Notes: generated from the sequence alone by a model not told the origin. A stretch of DNA of 64,000 nucleotides from Pseudomonas prosekii (GCF_900105155.1 NZ_LT629762.1:5713501-5777500); one strand, 5' to 3'; shown: positions 1-10,209, counted from the first letter of the stretch. Translations and numbers: made by a program.

Positions 1-2327
1 GCGATTACCTGTGGAATTACTACGCGGCCGACCGTCGGGCGCGGATTAACCTGGGGATTCGCCGACGTCTGGCGCCATTGATGGAACGCGACCGTCGTCG
101 CGTCGAGTTGCTCAACAGCCTGCTGTTGTCGATGCCGGGCACGCCGACTTTGTATTACGGCGATGAAATCGGCATGGGCGACAACATCTACCTCGGCGAC
201 CGCGACGGCGTGCGTACGCCGATGCAGTGGTCGATCGATCGCAACGGCGGTTTCTCCCGCGCCGACCCGGCCAGCCTGGTGCTGCCGCCGATCATGGACC
301 CGCAATACGGTTACCTGTCGGTCAACGTCGAAACCCAGGCCGGCGACCCGCATTCGTTGCTCAACTGGACGCGGCGCATGCTCGCCGTGCGCAAACAGTC
401 GAAGGCGTTTGGTCGCGGCACGCTGAAAATGCTTTCCCCGAGCAACCGCCGAATTCTGGCCTACACCCGTGAGTTCACTGGCGAGGATGGCAAGCACGAA
501 ATCATTCTGTGCGTGGCCAACGTCTCGCGCAGTGCGCAAGCAGCCGAGCTGGACTTGTCGGCGTACGCCGGCATGGTTCCGGTCGAGATGCTCGGCGGTA
601 ACGCTTTCCCTCCAATCGGTCAGTTGAATTTCCTCCTGACCCTGGCGCCGTACGGCTTCTATTGGTTCGTACTGGCAGCGGAGAATCAAATGCCCAGCTG
701 GCACGTAGAACCGGCGCAAAGTCTGCCGGACTTCACCACTCTGGTGTTGAAAAAACGCATGGAAGAACTGCTTGAAGCGCCGTCACGCGGCACGCTGGAG
801 CAAGGCATCTTGCCGAACTGGCTGCAGAACCGTCGCTGGTTCGCCGGCAAGGACGCGACCATCGAAAAAGTCGAAATCGCTTACGGCGTGCGTTTCGGCG
901 ATCCGGAGCATCCGGTGCTGTTGAGTGAAATCGACGTCACCAGCGGTGGCCAGACCAGCCGTTATCAACTGCCGTTCGGTTTCATCGCTGAAGACCACGC
1001 TGGCCCGGCGCTGCCGCATCAATTGGCATTGGCGCGGGTACGCCGCGTGCGTCAGGTCGGTTTGATCACCGATGCGTTCAGCCTCGAAACCTACATTCGC
1101 GCGGTGGTCCAAGGCATGCAGGCCAGCACCGTGCTGACCTCCAGCGAAGGCGAGATTCGTTTCGAACCGACCGCGCAACTGGAAAAACTAGGTCTCAATG
1201 CCGAGTCGGAAGTGCGTTACCTGTCCGCCGAGCAATCGAACAGTTCGGTCGTGGTCGGCAAAGGCATGGTGCTGAAACTGATCCGCAAAGTCGCTTCCGG
1301 GGTTCACCCGGAACTGGAAATGAGCGCTTACCTGACCGAGGCCAATTTCAGCAATATTTCACCGCTGCTCGGCTCGGTGATTCGCCGCGATGCGCAGGGC
1401 GAAGACGCGCTGCTGATGATCGCCCAAGGCTACTTGAGCAATCAGGGCGATGCGTGGGAATGGACCCAGAACAACCTCGAACGAGCGCTGCGCGACGAAC
1501 TGGCCAACGCCATGTCCGAGCAGGAGCAGCATTACAACGCTCTGGGCGAATTGAAGGATTTTGCCGGCATGCTCGGCCAGCGCCTCGGGGAAATGCACCA
1601 GGTACTGGCAGCGCCGACCGACAACCCGAACTTCGCCCCGCAGGTGACTTCGCAGAAAGAAGCGCTGGCCTCGGCGAAAGACGTCGCGGCGCAGCTTGAG
1701 CATTCGTTGAAGTTGCTCAAGCAGCATCAAAATGAATTGAACCCGGCGGACCAGGCATTGGTCACTCGGTTGCTGGACAACAAAAAAACCATCCTCAGCC
1801 ATGTCCAGGAGCTGGGCAAGAAAGCGGCGGGTGGTTTGCGTATTCGGGTCCATGGCGATTTGCATTTGGGCCAGGTGCTGGTGATCAAGGGTGATGCCTA
1901 CCTGATCGACTTCGAGGGTGAACCGGCGCGGCCGCTCAGCGAGCGACGCGGCAAACACAGCCCGTATAAAGATGTCAGCGGCGTGTTGCGTTCGTTTGAT
2001 TACGCAGCGGCGATGGCGATCATTGTGCACAACGTCGACAACACCGACGACGCCCAAGCCGCGCGGCAACGCGTTGCCGATCGCTATTTGAGTGAAGCGC
2101 AACAGGCATTTATCGAAGCTTATCGGCTGGCGGCAGCTAGTCTTGCTCATGAGTGGCAAGATCCTGAGGGCGAAGACGCCGCGCTGGCGTTGTTCGGTCT
2201 GGAGAAGGCGGCCTATGAAGTGGCTTATGAGGCGGAAAATCGCCCCACTTGGCTGCCAGTGCCGTTGCACGGTTTATATGGGTTATTGAGTGGGCTTAAA
2301 CCCTTTTCCGATCTTGGTGGAGAGTAG
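1..2327 (+). CDS. treS: Trehalose synthase / maltokinase fusion (5' end outside window)
   Basis: The reading frame is open from base 3, with the 5' part cut by the window edge; 774 residues are visible. Residues 1-210 are the C-terminal part of a GH13 trehalose synthase ([11 protein letters not shown], then RTPMQW); the catalytic residues lie upstream of the window. From about residue 245 the sequence becomes a maltokinase (Mak/Pep2) domain, with the kinase-like catalytic loop HGDLHLGQ and the metal-binding DFEGEP near its end. Fusions of this kind turn trehalose into maltose and then maltose-1-phosphate with ATP, the donor used by GlgE. The stop codon lies two bases before glgB, so the two genes are almost certainly one operon, probably preceded by glgE. 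Confidence 0.95.
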   Translation, partial: DYLWNYYAADRRARINLGIRRRLAPLMERDRRRVELLNSLLLSMPGTPTLYYGDEIGMGDNIYLGDRDGVRTPMQWSIDRNGGFSRADPASLVLPPIMDPQYGYLSVNVETQAGDPHSLLNWTRRMLAVRKQSKAFGRGTLKMLSPSNRRILAYTREFTGEDGKHEIILCVANVSRSAQAAELDLSAYAGMVPVEMLGGNAFPPIGQLNFLLTLAPYGFYWFVLAAENQMPSWHVEPAQSLPDFTTLVLKKRMEELLEAPSRGTLEQGILPNWLQNRRWFAGKDATIEKVEIAYGVRFGDPEHPVLLSEIDVTSGGQTSRYQLPFGFIAEDHAGPALPHQLALARVRRVRQVGLITDAFSLETYIRAVVQGMQASTVLTSSEGEIRFEPTAQLEKLGLNAESEVRYLSAEQSNSSVVVGKGMVLKLIRKVASGVHPELEMSAYLTEANFSNISPLLGSVIRRDAQGEDALLMIAQGYLSNQGDAWEWTQNNLERALRDELANAMSEQEQHYNALGELKDFAGMLGQRLGEMHQVLAAPTDNPNFAPQVTSQKEALASAKDVAAQLEHSLKLLKQHQNELNPADQALVTRLLDNKKTILSHVQELGKKAAGGLRIRVHGDLHLGQVLVIKGDAYLIDFEGEPARPLSERRGKHSPYKDVSGVLRSFDYAAAMAIIVHNVDNTDDAQAARQRVADRYLSEAQQAFIEAYRLAAASLAHEWQDPEGEDAALALFGLEKAAYEVAYEAENRPTWLPVPLHGLYGLLSGLKPFSDLGGE

Positions 2328-2329
2328 TC

Positions 2330-4561
2330 ATGAGTTTCTCGAACAAGGAACAGGGGCAACACAAAGAAGCGTTGCTGCCCAGAGCGCGGGATATTGACGC
2401 GCTGGTACGCGCCGAACATCGCGATCCATTTTCAATTCTCGGGCCGCACGGCGACGACGCCGGCGGTCAGTACATTCGCGCATTTTTGCCGGACGCCTTG
2501 AGCGTCCAGGTGCTGGCCAAGGACACCGGCGAAGAGCTCGGCAGTCTTGAAGCCACGCAGACGCCGGGGTTGTTTGTCGGCCATTTCGAGCGTGCCCAGC
2601 CGTACCTGCTGCGCACCCGTTGGGCCGGTGGCGAGCAAGTTGCGGAAGATCCGTACAGCTTCGGGCCATTGCTCGGCGAGATGGATTTGTACTTGTTTGC
2701 CGAAGGTAATCACCGTGACCTCAGCTCGTGCCTCGGCGCGCAACTGATGAACGTCGATGGCGTCGACGGCGTGCGTTTTGCCGTGTGGGCGCCGAACGCC
2801 AAACGCGTGTCGGTGGTCGGCGATTTCAACGTCTGGGACGGCCGCCGCCATCCGATGCGCTTGCGCCATCCGACGGGTGTCTGGGAGTTGTTCATCCCCG
2901 GTCTGAAGGCCGGTGAAGCGTACAAATACGAAATCCTCGGCGCCAACGGCATTCTGCCGCTGAAGGCTGACCCGATGGCCCTGGCCACGCAGATGCCGCC
3001 GGACACCGCGTCGAAAGTCGCGGCGCCGCTGAGCATCGACTGGCAGGACCACGACTGGATGAACTCGCGCGTTGACCGGCACCTGCCGAGCGCGCCGCTG
3101 TCGATCTACGAACTGCACGCTGGTTCATGGCAGTGCGAGTTGGACGATCTAGGCGAAGTCGCGCGTCAGTACACCTGGCACGAATTGGCCGACCGCCTGA
3201 TTCCGTATGTGAAGGAACTGGGTTTCACCCACATCGAATTGATGCCGATCATGGAGCATCCCTTCGGCGGTTCGTGGGGTTATCAATTGCTGTCGCAATT
3301 CGCCCCGAGTGCGCGTTACGGCACACCGGATGACTTCGCAGCGTTTGTCAACGCCTGTCACCAGGCGGAAATCGGCGTGATCCTCGATTGGGTGCCGGCG
3401 CATTTTCCGACCGATACCCACGGCATGGCGCAGTTCGACGGCACGGCGTTGTATGAATACGCCAACCCGATGGAAGGCTTCCACCAGGATTGGGACACGC
3501 TGATCTATAACCTGGGCCGCACCGAAGTGCACGGCTACATGCTCGCTTCGGCGTTGCACTGGCTCAAGCATTTCCACATCGACGGTTTGCGCGTCGATGC
3601 CGTGGCCTCGATGCTCTATCGCGATTACTCGCGCAAGGCTGGCGAGTGGGTGCCGAACCGTCACGGCGGTCGCGAAAACCTCGAAGCCATCGACTTTTTG
3701 CGTCACCTCAACGACGTGGTCAACATCGAAGCGCCCGGCGCGCTGGTGATTGCCGAGGAATCCACGGCATGGCCAGGCGTCAGCCAGGACACCCAGCAGG
3801 GCGGTCTCGGTTTCGATTACAAGTGGAACATGGGCTGGATGCACGATTCGCTGCATTACATCCAGCAGGACCCGGTGTACCGCGCGCATCACCACAGCGA
3901 GCTGAGTTTTGGCCTGGTGTACGCGTGGTCCGAGCGCTTCATCCTGCCGATCTCCCACGACGAAGTGGTGCACGGCAAGCATTCGCTGATCGACAAGATG
4001 CCGGGCGATCGCTGGCAGAAATTTGCCAACTTGCGCGCCTATCTGAGTTTCATGTGGGCGCATCCGGGCAAAAAACTGTTGTTCATGGGCTGCGAGTTTG
4101 GCCAGTGGCGCGAGTGGAATCACGATCAGCAACTTGACTGGTACCTGCTGCAGTACTCCGAGCACAAAGGCGTGCAGAAACTGGTCGGCGACTTGAACCG
4201 GTTGTACTGCGAAGAACCGGCGCTGCACGATCAGGACGACAAGCCGCAGGGCTTCCAGTGGCTGATCGGCGACGACGCGGTGAACAGCGTTTATGCATTC
4301 CTGCGCTGGAGCAAGGACGGGCGCCCGGTGCTGGTGGTGGCGAACTTCACGCCAGTGCCGCGTCAGGCTTATCGCATCGGCGTGCCATTTGCCGGGCGCT
4401 GGAGCGAAGTGATCAACAGTGACGCCGACACCTACGCCGGTTCCAATTATGGCAATGGCGGCGGGGCGTTCACCGAAGAAGAGCCGAGCCACGGTCAGGC
4501 GTTGTCACTGGTGCTCAACTTGCCACCGCTGGCGGTACTGATCCTGCGTCCGGAGGGTTGA
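2330..4561 (+). CDS. glgB: 1,4-alpha-glucan branching enzyme GlgB
   Basis: 743 residues, full length for the GH13_9 branching enzymes. An N-terminal carbohydrate-binding region (about 20-220) precedes the TIM barrel. Seen motifs: [16 protein letters not shown] with the nucleophile Asp, [12 protein letters not shown] with the acid/base Glu, and SHDEVVHGK. It cuts alpha-1,4 chains and rejoins them as alpha-1,6 branches. The start is ATG with GGTGGAGAG just upstream, two bases after the treS-maltokinase stop, so expression is coupled. With TreS-maltokinase and GlgE it would complete the trehalose-to-branched-glucan route. Confidence 0.97.
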   Translation: MSFSNKEQGQHKEALLPRARDIDALVRAEHRDPFSILGPHGDDAGGQYIRAFLPDALSVQVLAKDTGEELGSLEATQTPGLFVGHFERAQPYLLRTRWAGGEQVAEDPYSFGPLLGEMDLYLFAEGNHRDLSSCLGAQLMNVDGVDGVRFAVWAPNAKRVSVVGDFNVWDGRRHPMRLRHPTGVWELFIPGLKAGEAYKYEILGANGILPLKADPMALATQMPPDTASKVAAPLSIDWQDHDWMNSRVDRHLPSAPLSIYELHAGSWQCELDDLGEVARQYTWHELADRLIPYVKELGFTHIELMPIMEHPFGGSWGYQLLSQFAPSARYGTPDDFAAFVNACHQAEIGVILDWVPAHFPTDTHGMAQFDGTALYEYANPMEGFHQDWDTLIYNLGRTEVHGYMLASALHWLKHFHIDGLRVDAVASMLYRDYSRKAGEWVPNRHGGRENLEAIDFLRHLNDVVNIEAPGALVIAEESTAWPGVSQDTQQGGLGFDYKWNMGWMHDSLHYIQQDPVYRAHHHSELSFGLVYAWSERFILPISHDEVVHGKHSLIDKMPGDRWQKFANLRAYLSFMWAHPGKKLLFMGCEFGQWREWNHDQQLDWYLLQYSEHKGVQKLVGDLNRLYCEEPALHDQDDKPQGFQWLIGDDAVNSVYAFLRWSKDGRPVLVVANFTPVPRQAYRIGVPFAGRWSEVINSDADTYAGSNYGNGGGAFTEEEPSHGQALSLVLNLPPLAVLILRPEG

Positions 4562-4587
4562 TCCGCAACTGCACCGACTGAGCCATT

Positions 4588-4655
4588 CGCCAGCAGGCTC
4601 GCTCCTACATTGGAATCCATTCCACCTGTAGGAGTGAGCCTGCTCGCGATAGCGT
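4588..4655. repeat. REP-type inverted repeat pair
   Basis: CAGCAGGCTCGCTCCTACA on the left and TGTAGGAGTGAGCCTGCTCG on the right form a stem around a short spacer. It lies in the gap between the convergent glgB and the autotransporter gene, and could also end transcription from both sides. Confidence 0.8.
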
Positions 4656-4689
4656 CAGCCCAGTCGACGCCGTTCTTCAAGCGAACCGA

Positions 4690-5757
4690 TCACCAGCGCA
4701 TCCGCACGCCCAGACTGCCTATCAATCCATTCAAATCGTTGTCATCGACATCACTGCTGTAATCAGCGCTGACATACAGGCTGACCGCCGGCGTCACCTT
4801 CGCCACCAGACCCAATCCCAACTCGACTGTCGACGATTTGCGGCTGCTGCTGATCTTGTCCACCTGGTCCAGCGTCAAGGTATTGCCCGTATACACCGTG
4901 TGCCACAAATTGGTCCGCACATAGGGTTCGACCGGCAAACCGTTAATGTCGTAACTGCCTTTCAATCGCGCCCCGACCCGGCCGCTCCACGACGTCAGGT
5001 CGCTGGAGGACGCATTACTGTTGCCGGCGTACGGCGTGTCGAGGGTGATGCGCTGATTGATCAACTGCGCCTGCGGTTCGACCACCCAGTTTTCGCCCAG
5101 GCCAATCGGGAAACCGCCTTCCACCGACAAGGTCATTGCGCTGCCTTCGGTGGCTTGGCGCAGGCCTTGCGCATCGCGGCTGTAGCCATTGACGCGGCCA
5201 CCGCTGGCGGTCAAATCGACATGCCAGCCTTGCGGCCCGGTCAGGCTCCAATAAGCGCCGAGGCTCTGGCCTTGCAGGCTGAGGGTGTCGGTATTCGGCT
5301 CAGCCATGGCGCGACGGGTCAGTACGCCGCTGCTGTTGCCCTGAAATTGACTGAGGCCGCCGACCAAGCCGACTCGCTGCACATGACCGCTGCCACTTTG
5401 CAGGGTCAGCAGCGCCGGGCCTTTGAAGGTGTCGGTGCCGGGCGTCGCAAAACTTGCGGACTGAAAGTCGCTTTGCGCCTGGCGTGAAGTCTGACCGTAG
5501 AGTTGGTCCCACACGGCCGGGGCTGCGTCCTCGGTGGTCAGGCGTGAACTGCGCAAATCCGCGTGGACGGCAAAGCGTCCAGGGTAGGTGGCGGCGACGG
5601 CGGGCAAGGTCATGCTCGGCACCTCCTGGCGATACCAGGGAGCAGCCTCGTCCTCCGCAGGCTCGGCCGGCACTTCCATGGTCGAACACAGCAGGAGCGA
5701 ACTCGATACTGTGCAAAAGGTGATTTTGATCTCTTGAGGGGTGAATGAAGTTTTCAT
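4690..5757 (-). CDS. Autotransporter-type outer-membrane beta-barrel protein, very short passenger
   Basis: 355 residues. A hydrophobic, signal-peptide-like stretch (about residues 9-30) is followed by some 40 residues of linker. The rest resembles the autotransporter barrel domain: alternating hydrophobic strands, a W..LYGQ segment at the barrel entrance, and a C-terminus ending in Arg-Met-Arg-Trp, the usual terminal aromatic for outer-membrane insertion. A classical autotransporter carries several hundred passenger residues before the barrel; almost none remain here, so this may be a decayed autotransporter or a barrel with a separate role. The gene is convergent with glgB and seems monocistronic. 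Confidence 0.7.
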   Translation of the reverse strand: MKTSFTPQEIKITFCTVSSSLLLCSTMEVPAEPAEDEAAPWYRQEVPSMTLPAVAATYPGRFAVHADLRSSRLTTEDAAPAVWDQLYGQTSRQAQSDFQSASFATPGTDTFKGPALLTLQSGSGHVQRVGLVGGLSQFQGNSSGVLTRRAMAEPNTDTLSLQGQSLGAYWSLTGPQGWHVDLTASGGRVNGYSRDAQGLRQATEGSAMTLSVEGGFPIGLGENWVVEPQAQLINQRITLDTPYAGNSNASSSDLTSWSGRVGARLKGSYDINGLPVEPYVRTNLWHTVYTGNTLTLDQVDKISSSRKSSTVELGLGLVAKVTPAVSLYVSADYSSDVDDNDLNGLIGSLGVRMRW

Positions 5758-6158
5758 GGAGGTCTACCTTGCAAACGCATGCCGTTTCTCGCTCTGGCGT
5801 CTCTCCTACCCCGAATGAGGGGCGACCGAATGGAGTGAGGCAAGCCTGCGGCCGCCCGTGTTCGCGGGTGTCTGCAGGTTTGCCCCAGGTGGTATTTCCG
5901 GGGGTAGTAAGGTGTAGCTAAGAAGACCGGCGGCGCTGCGTCAAGAAAATGGCCGATAAATGGTCGGGCAATTTTGGTGATCGTAACTGTCTGAAATCCA
6001 GTACGTGCTTAAGTGATTGTTTGTACAAAAAATCATCAAGTCGTGGCTGGAAGGGTCGGTTTGGATAGGTTGCTAACGGCCGATTCGTGATGAGTCAGCC
6101 GTCAACGCTGGAGGTGGTTTTTTTCGCCTGCTGTCGTTTCTGGCAACTTCGACGCGGG
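5758..6158. other. Non-coding gap with a possible structured leader
   Basis: No convincing gene in these 401 bases. The half nearest the autotransporter start holds an imperfect hairpin (5839-5884) that would lie in that gene's 5' untranslated region. The other half is A+T-richer and probably carries the promoter. I see no riboswitch consensus that I can name. Confidence 0.5.
5839..5884 (-). promoter_or_regulatory. Candidate leader hairpin
   Basis: GGCAAGCCTGC at the left pairs with GCAGGTTTGCC at the right (10 of 11 positions), and a smaller CCCG/CGGG stem lies inside. It sits about 80 bases before the start codon of the barrel protein. Function unknown. Confidence 0.35.
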
Positions 6159-6956
6159 TTAGAGATGCACTTCGACTGCCAGCGGCAGATGGTCGGACAG
6201 GTGCGTCCAAGGTCGGTTGCCGAGGATTTGCGGGTTGTGGCTGCTGGCGTTACGCAAGTAGATGCGGTCGAGGCGCAGCAACGGGAAACGCGCCGGGTAG
6301 GTTTTCGCCGGACGCCCCTGATGGCGCTCGAAAGCTTCGTGCAGGTAATTGCGCCGGGCGAGGGCGGCGTTGCCTTGCAACTGCCAGTCGTTGAAATCGC
6401 CGGCGATGATCACCGGGGCGTCGTCGGGCAGGGATTCGAGCAATTGGCAAAGCAGCTGAAGCTGCAATTGGCGATGGCTTTCGAGCAGGCTCAAGTGCAC
6501 GCAAATCGCGTGGACTTCGGCATGGCCGGGGACGTCGAGAATGCAGTGCAACAAACCCCGGCGCTCGGGGCCGGTGATCGAGACGTCGAGGTTGCGGAAT
6601 TCGCGGATCGGGTACTTCGACAGCAGCGCGTTGCCGTGGTGGCCATCGGGGTAGACCGCGTTGCGGCCGTAGGCGAAATCACTCCACATGCTGTCGGCGA
6701 GGAATTCGTATTGCGACATCTGCGGCCATTCGTTGTAGCGGTTTGAATGGCGTTCGTGCTCGCCGACCACCTCCTGCAAAAACACCAGATCCGCCGAAGT
6801 ACTGCGCACCGCTTCGCGCAATTCCGGAAGGATGAAGCGCCGATTGAGCGCGGTAAAACCCTTGTGCGTGTTAACCGTCAACACCCGCAACCGATGAACC
6901 GTCGTCGAGTCCATTGGCGCAGTTTCGAGCGTGCGGTGTTCTGAGTGGCTGGTCAC
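6159..6956 (-). CDS. Endonuclease/exonuclease/phosphatase-family protein
   Basis: 265 residues from a GTG start, chosen because AGAGGAGC lies six bases upstream; an in-frame ATG 14 codons later has no such site. Family marks: an N-terminal TVNTHKG strand, FLQEVVGEHE with the metal-binding Glu, GDFNDW, and SDHLPL near the end. Members are Mg-dependent phosphodiesterases acting on nucleic acids, phospholipids or phosphoinositides; the substrate cannot be told here. In many pseudomonads this family sits next to a cardiolipin synthase gene, but here the upstream neighbour is only a repeat array. Confidence 0.8.
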   Translation of the reverse strand: MTSHSEHRTLETAPMDSTTVHRLRVLTVNTHKGFTALNRRFILPELREAVRSTSADLVFLQEVVGEHERHSNRYNEWPQMSQYEFLADSMWSDFAYGRNAVYPDGHHGNALLSKYPIREFRNLDVSITGPERRGLLHCILDVPGHAEVHAICVHLSLLESHRQLQLQLLCQLLESLPDDAPVIIAGDFNDWQLQGNAALARRNYLHEAFERHQGRPAKTYPARFPLLRLDRIYLRNASSHNPQILGNRPWTHLSDHLPLAVEVHL

Positions 6957-7029
6957 GTTGGCTCCTCTGAATCCAGGCTGCATAAATATGCGACTGATAC
7001 GAAAGCAGGCAGTTCAGCGCGATTGCACA
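6957..7029. other. Short spacer before the repeat array
   Basis: Holds the ribosome-binding site of the minus-strand nuclease-family gene and probably its promoter. Nothing else seen. Confidence 0.4.
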
Positions 7030-7820
7030 TCCCATTGTGTGGTCGGGGCTGAGCTTGCTCGCGATAGCGGTGGGTCAGCCGCCATCATTTTCAACCGGCA
7101 GACCGCTATCGCGAGCAAGCTCAGCTCCCACAGGTGATCTGCAGTGGGGCGCAGATTTGGTGCCTGCGCTGAACCCCTGTAGGAGCTGAGCTTGCTCGCG
7201 AAAGCGGTGGGTCAGTCACCACAATTTTCATCTGGCAAACCGCCATCGCGAGCAGGCTCACTCCTACAGGTGATTTGTGTTGGACGCGGGATTTTGCGTC
7301 AGACGCTGAACCCTTGTAGGAGCTGAGCTTGCTCGCGAAAGCGGTGGGTCAGTCACCACAATTTCATCTGGCAGACCGCCATCGCGAGCAGGCTCACTCC
7401 TACAGGTGATTTGTGTTGGACGCGGGATTTTGCGTCAGACGCTGAACCCTTGTAGGAGCTGAGCCTGCTCGCGATAGCGGTGGGTCAGTCACCACAATTT
7501 TCATCTGGCAAACCGCCATCGCGAGCAGGCTCACTCCTACAGGTGATTTGTGTTGGACGCGGGATTTTGCGTCCGACGCTGAACCCTTGTAGGAGCTGAG
7601 CTTGCTCGCGAAAGCGGTGGGTCAGTCACCACAATTTGCATCTGGCAAACCGCCATCGCGAGCAGGCTCACTCCTACAGGTGATTTTTGTTGGACGCGGG
7701 ATTTTGCGTCAGACGCTGAACCCTTGTAGGAGCTGAGCTTGCTCGCGAAAGCGGTGGGTCAGTCACCACAATTTTCATCTGGCAAACCGCCTTCGCGAGC
7801 AAGCTCAGCTCCTACAGGGG
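7030..7820. repeat. Tandem array of REP palindrome pairs, period 137 bp
   Basis: The string TGTAGGAGCTGAGC recurs with AGGAGC at 7181, 7318, 7454, 7591 and 7728, a period of 136-137 bases, giving five near-identical units; a diverged half unit at 7030-7130 precedes them. Each unit holds a facing REP pair (GAGCTTGCTCGCGA ... TCGCGAGCAGGCTCACTCC) around a GGTGGGTCAGTCACCAC core, then a non-palindromic spacer containing GGACGCGGGATTTTGCGTC. Units differ at only a few bases. The last ends in a G-run. No open frame across it looks like a protein. Confidence 0.93.
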
Positions 7821-7866
7821 GGGGCGGGGGGCGATGCGGATTGGGTTGCGCGGAGGAATGCATTCC

Positions 7867-8625
7867 TCAAACAAACACAATCTCATACGGCAATCGAATC
7901 CGTTCCAGCAGTGACTTGGGCAGCAGCGGGGCGATGCCGATGGCGGGTTCGCCGTCGAGTTGGCTGGCGTAGGCGTGGGTGGCGTGGCTTTTGCGGGCGA
8001 TGGTCCAGGTGTCGAGGCGGATCTTGCGCGCTCGGTGCCAGGGGATGTTGGCCTGATCGCGGGTCGGCCAGTGCCAGGCCCAGACCGGCATTTCGTTGAA
8101 GGTCACCCCGACTATCGCCGCCGCCCTCGCCGCGGCGCGGCCCACGGCATCGTGGTCGTTGATGCCGTCCTCGCGCCAGGTGCTGAACACCACGTCGCCC
8201 GGGCGCAGATAGCGCGCGATGTAATGGGTCAGTTGCTGCTCGCGCTCGGCCAGGGCGTTATCGGTAAAACCGCCGCGAATCCATTTCAAACTGTGCATCG
8301 GCAACCCGAGGCGGCGCACCGCTTCGACGCTTTCCTGCGGGCGAAACACACTCAAACGTTTCTCCGACCATTGCTGCGAGCCGGGATGGCTGGCGCTGCC
8401 GTCGGTGATCGAGATCAATTGCAGGGGATGGCCTAGGGCCGAGAGTAATTGCAACAAACCGCCGCACATCACCACTTCATCGCCCGGATGCGGCGCAATG
8501 ATCACGGCGCGGGCGCCTTCGGGAACCAGGGTTTGCGTGTTGATGACCGGAATGTTGTCGAGTTGCGGGGCGTTGTTCCAGATTTGTGCTGGCAGGGGAC
8601 TTTCGTTGAGGTACACGGTTTTCAT
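7867..8625 (-). CDS. PIG-L/LmbE-like protein lacking the catalytic acid/base residues
   Basis: 252 residues, ATG start with AAGGACG upstream. It aligns without gaps over its whole length with the PIG-L protein at 9451-10209. PIG-L enzymes are Zn-dependent N-deacetylases. The metal ligands are kept (His46, Asp49, His158), but the general-base Asp of the usual HPDDE motif is Gly48 (HPGDE) and the catalytic His of HxDH is Ile155 (INDH). By comparison with MshB (Asp15, His144), both proton-transfer residues are gone. It may be a zinc-binding pseudoenzyme or have different chemistry. It is separated from the methyltransferase gene by 229 bases and followed by the REP array. Confidence 0.85.
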   Translation of the reverse strand: MKTVYLNESPLPAQIWNNAPQLDNIPVINTQTLVPEGARAVIIAPHPGDEVVMCGGLLQLLSALGHPLQLISITDGSASHPGSQQWSEKRLSVFRPQESVEAVRRLGLPMHSLKWIRGGFTDNALAEREQQLTHYIARYLRPGDVVFSTWREDGINDHDAVGRAAARAAAIVGVTFNEMPVWAWHWPTRDQANIPWHRARKIRLDTWTIARKSHATHAYASQLDGEPAIGIAPLLPKSLLERIRLPYEIVFV

Positions 8626-8854
8626 GAGTTACGTCCTTGTTCTATATCGCCCTCAATCGCGCACGACGCTTGAATAAACAAGCCCGGCCGACCCGTGAAG
8701 GCTGGTGGATGGCAAACGACTGCGCTCCGAACCCTGGATTGCAGCGGACAGAGTATTGCTCATACAACCCGGTTCGTCGCCTCGCTGTTTCATCTGATAC
8801 GGATTTTTTTATGCCAATTGCACCGTGGTCCGGCAAACAACACTGCGAGCCCGG
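8626..8854. other. Gap between methyltransferase and second PIG-L gene
   Basis: 229 bases with no supported gene. The region next to 8625 carries the ribosome-binding site and probably the promoter of the downstream PIG-L-like gene. Related loci in other pseudomonads, as I recall, hold a glycosyltransferase gene at the end of this group; none is visible here. Confidence 0.4.
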
Positions 8855-9454
8855 TTAGCGCAAACCCTCCAGTGCCGCCACCGAACGTGGCTCACGGCTC
8901 CACACTTCCAGGAGAAAATCCGCTTCCTGATGCAACACCAGGCGCGGCAAATGCAAATGCTCGTGCAGCAGATCGTGCACCTGCCGCGCGTTCAGCGGAC
9001 AGCCGTCGATAGGCGGACGCCAGTGGCAGGCGAGCAATTGACCGTCGGCGGTCAATGATTGCTCAGCCGACACAATCAGGCGTTTCAAATCCTCGGCGTC
9101 GAGGTAATAGCCAATTTCGCTGATGACAATCAGGTCAAACTTCTCGTCCGGCCAGTCACCGGGCAAACGACTTTGCCGAACTTCTGCGTGTTCAAACACA
9201 CTCAAACGCGTCTGCGCCAACCCGACCGCAGCCGCCGCCGTGTCGCAGCACAACAGCCGATCGCAGCGGTTCGCCAGCTCGGCGCTCAATTCGCCGTTGG
9301 CGCAACCGGGCTCGAAGATTGCCCGATAACGCGGTCGGGGCAGGGCGGCGAGGGTGATGGCGCGCTTGCGTTGCTCGTACCAGCGCTGACGAAAGGCCCA
9401 CGGGTCGTCGTTGCCGGCAAACAAACCATCGAAATAGCGATCCTCGACACTCAT
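8855..9454 (-). CDS. NodS-like SAM-dependent methyltransferase
   Basis: 199 residues. The start is the ATG whose last base overlaps the TGA of the PIG-L gene (ATGA at 9451-9454), a sign of translational coupling. A class I methyltransferase fold is shown by motif I (FEPGCANGELSAEL), an acidic strand (LLCCDTAAAAV) and FDLIVISEIGYY. The N-terminal DPW.FR.RWYE.RKR segment is typical of the NodS-type family; NodS itself N-methylates the amino sugar exposed by the deacetylase NodB. Sitting directly behind a PIG-L deacetylase, this enzyme may do comparable chemistry; that is inference. Confidence 0.8.
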   Translation of the reverse strand: MSVEDRYFDGLFAGNDDPWAFRQRWYEQRKRAITLAALPRPRYRAIFEPGCANGELSAELANRCDRLLCCDTAAAAVGLAQTRLSVFEHAEVRQSRLPGDWPDEKFDLIVISEIGYYLDAEDLKRLIVSAEQSLTADGQLLACHWRPPIDGCPLNARQVHDLLHEHLHLPRLVLHQEADFLLEVWSREPRSVAALEGLR

Positions 9455-10209
9455 AAAAACACCACCTCGAACGGTTGCAGTAATCGGTCCAGCACATACG
9501 GTGCGAGCACCGGCGGCAAGCCGACTTGCGGATCGCCCTCCAATTGGCTGGCGAAGGCATGGATGGCATGGCGTTTGCGCGCGACCAAGTGCGGTTCCAG
9601 CAAAATTTTTCGCGCGCGATGCCACGGCACCACACTGTCTTCCGGGGTCGCCCAGTGCCAGGTCCAGACCGGCAGCTCATGCAACGTCGCACCGACGTTT
9701 TTCGCCGCCGCCGCACTGGCGCGGCCAACCGCTTCGTGGTCGCAGTGGCCGTCCTCGCTCCATGTGGTGAACACCACGTCGTCGGGGCGTAAATGCCGTT
9801 CGATGAACTCGCGCAGCTGGTTTTCCCGCGCCGCCACCTGACTGTCCTGAAAACCGCCGCGCAGCCATTTAAGGCTGTGCAACGGCAGATCGAGGCGACG
9901 CAGCGCTTCCGCCGATTCCTGCGGCCGAATAATGCTTAGACGCTCCGCCGGCCAGCGTTCGGAGCCGGGGTGGCTGGCGCTGCCATCGGTGACCGAAATC
10001 AGTTGCAACGCCCGCCCGGCCGCCGCGAGCAATTGCAGAAACCCGCCACAACCCAATACTTCGTCATCCGGGTGCGGAGCGATAATCACCGCGCGCGAGC
10101 CCGGCGGCACCAGATCCAGGATGTCGATGGCAGGCAATTGCGCCAGTTGCCGCGAGGTTTGCCAGAGCCGCAACGGCGTGCCCTGACCCACGATAGGATT
10201 GGCTTTCAT
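9451..10209 (-). CDS. PIG-L/LmbE-family N-deacetylase
   Basis: 252 residues, starting at the ATG that overlaps the preceding TGA (ATGA at 10206-10209). All catalytic marks of the Zn-dependent PIG-L deacetylases are present: HPDDE (His46, Asp48, Asp49) and HCDH (His155, His158). Family members remove acetyl groups from GlcNAc-containing lipids, glycosides or antibiotics. It is the intact partner of the altered copy at 7867-8625. It lies third in a coupled chain glgX, acyl-CoA-dehydrogenase-like, PIG-L, methyltransferase. The substrate is unknown; an amino-sugar conjugate is likely. Confidence 0.88.
   Translation of the reverse strand: MKANPIVGQGTPLRLWQTSRQLAQLPAIDILDLVPPGSRAVIIAPHPDDEVLGCGGFLQLLAAAGRALQLISVTDGSASHPGSERWPAERLSIIRPQESAEALRRLDLPLHSLKWLRGGFQDSQVAARENQLREFIERHLRPDDVVFTTWSEDGHCDHEAVGRASAAAAKNVGATLHELPVWTWHWATPEDSVVPWHRARKILLEPHLVARKRHAIHAFASQLEGDPQVGLPPVLAPYVLDRLLQPFEVVFL

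Noticed and set aside
7030..7820. Possible CRISPR array
   Set aside because: Period of 137 with palindromic, near-identical whole units and no variable spacers or cas genes; it is a REP-based tandem repeat.
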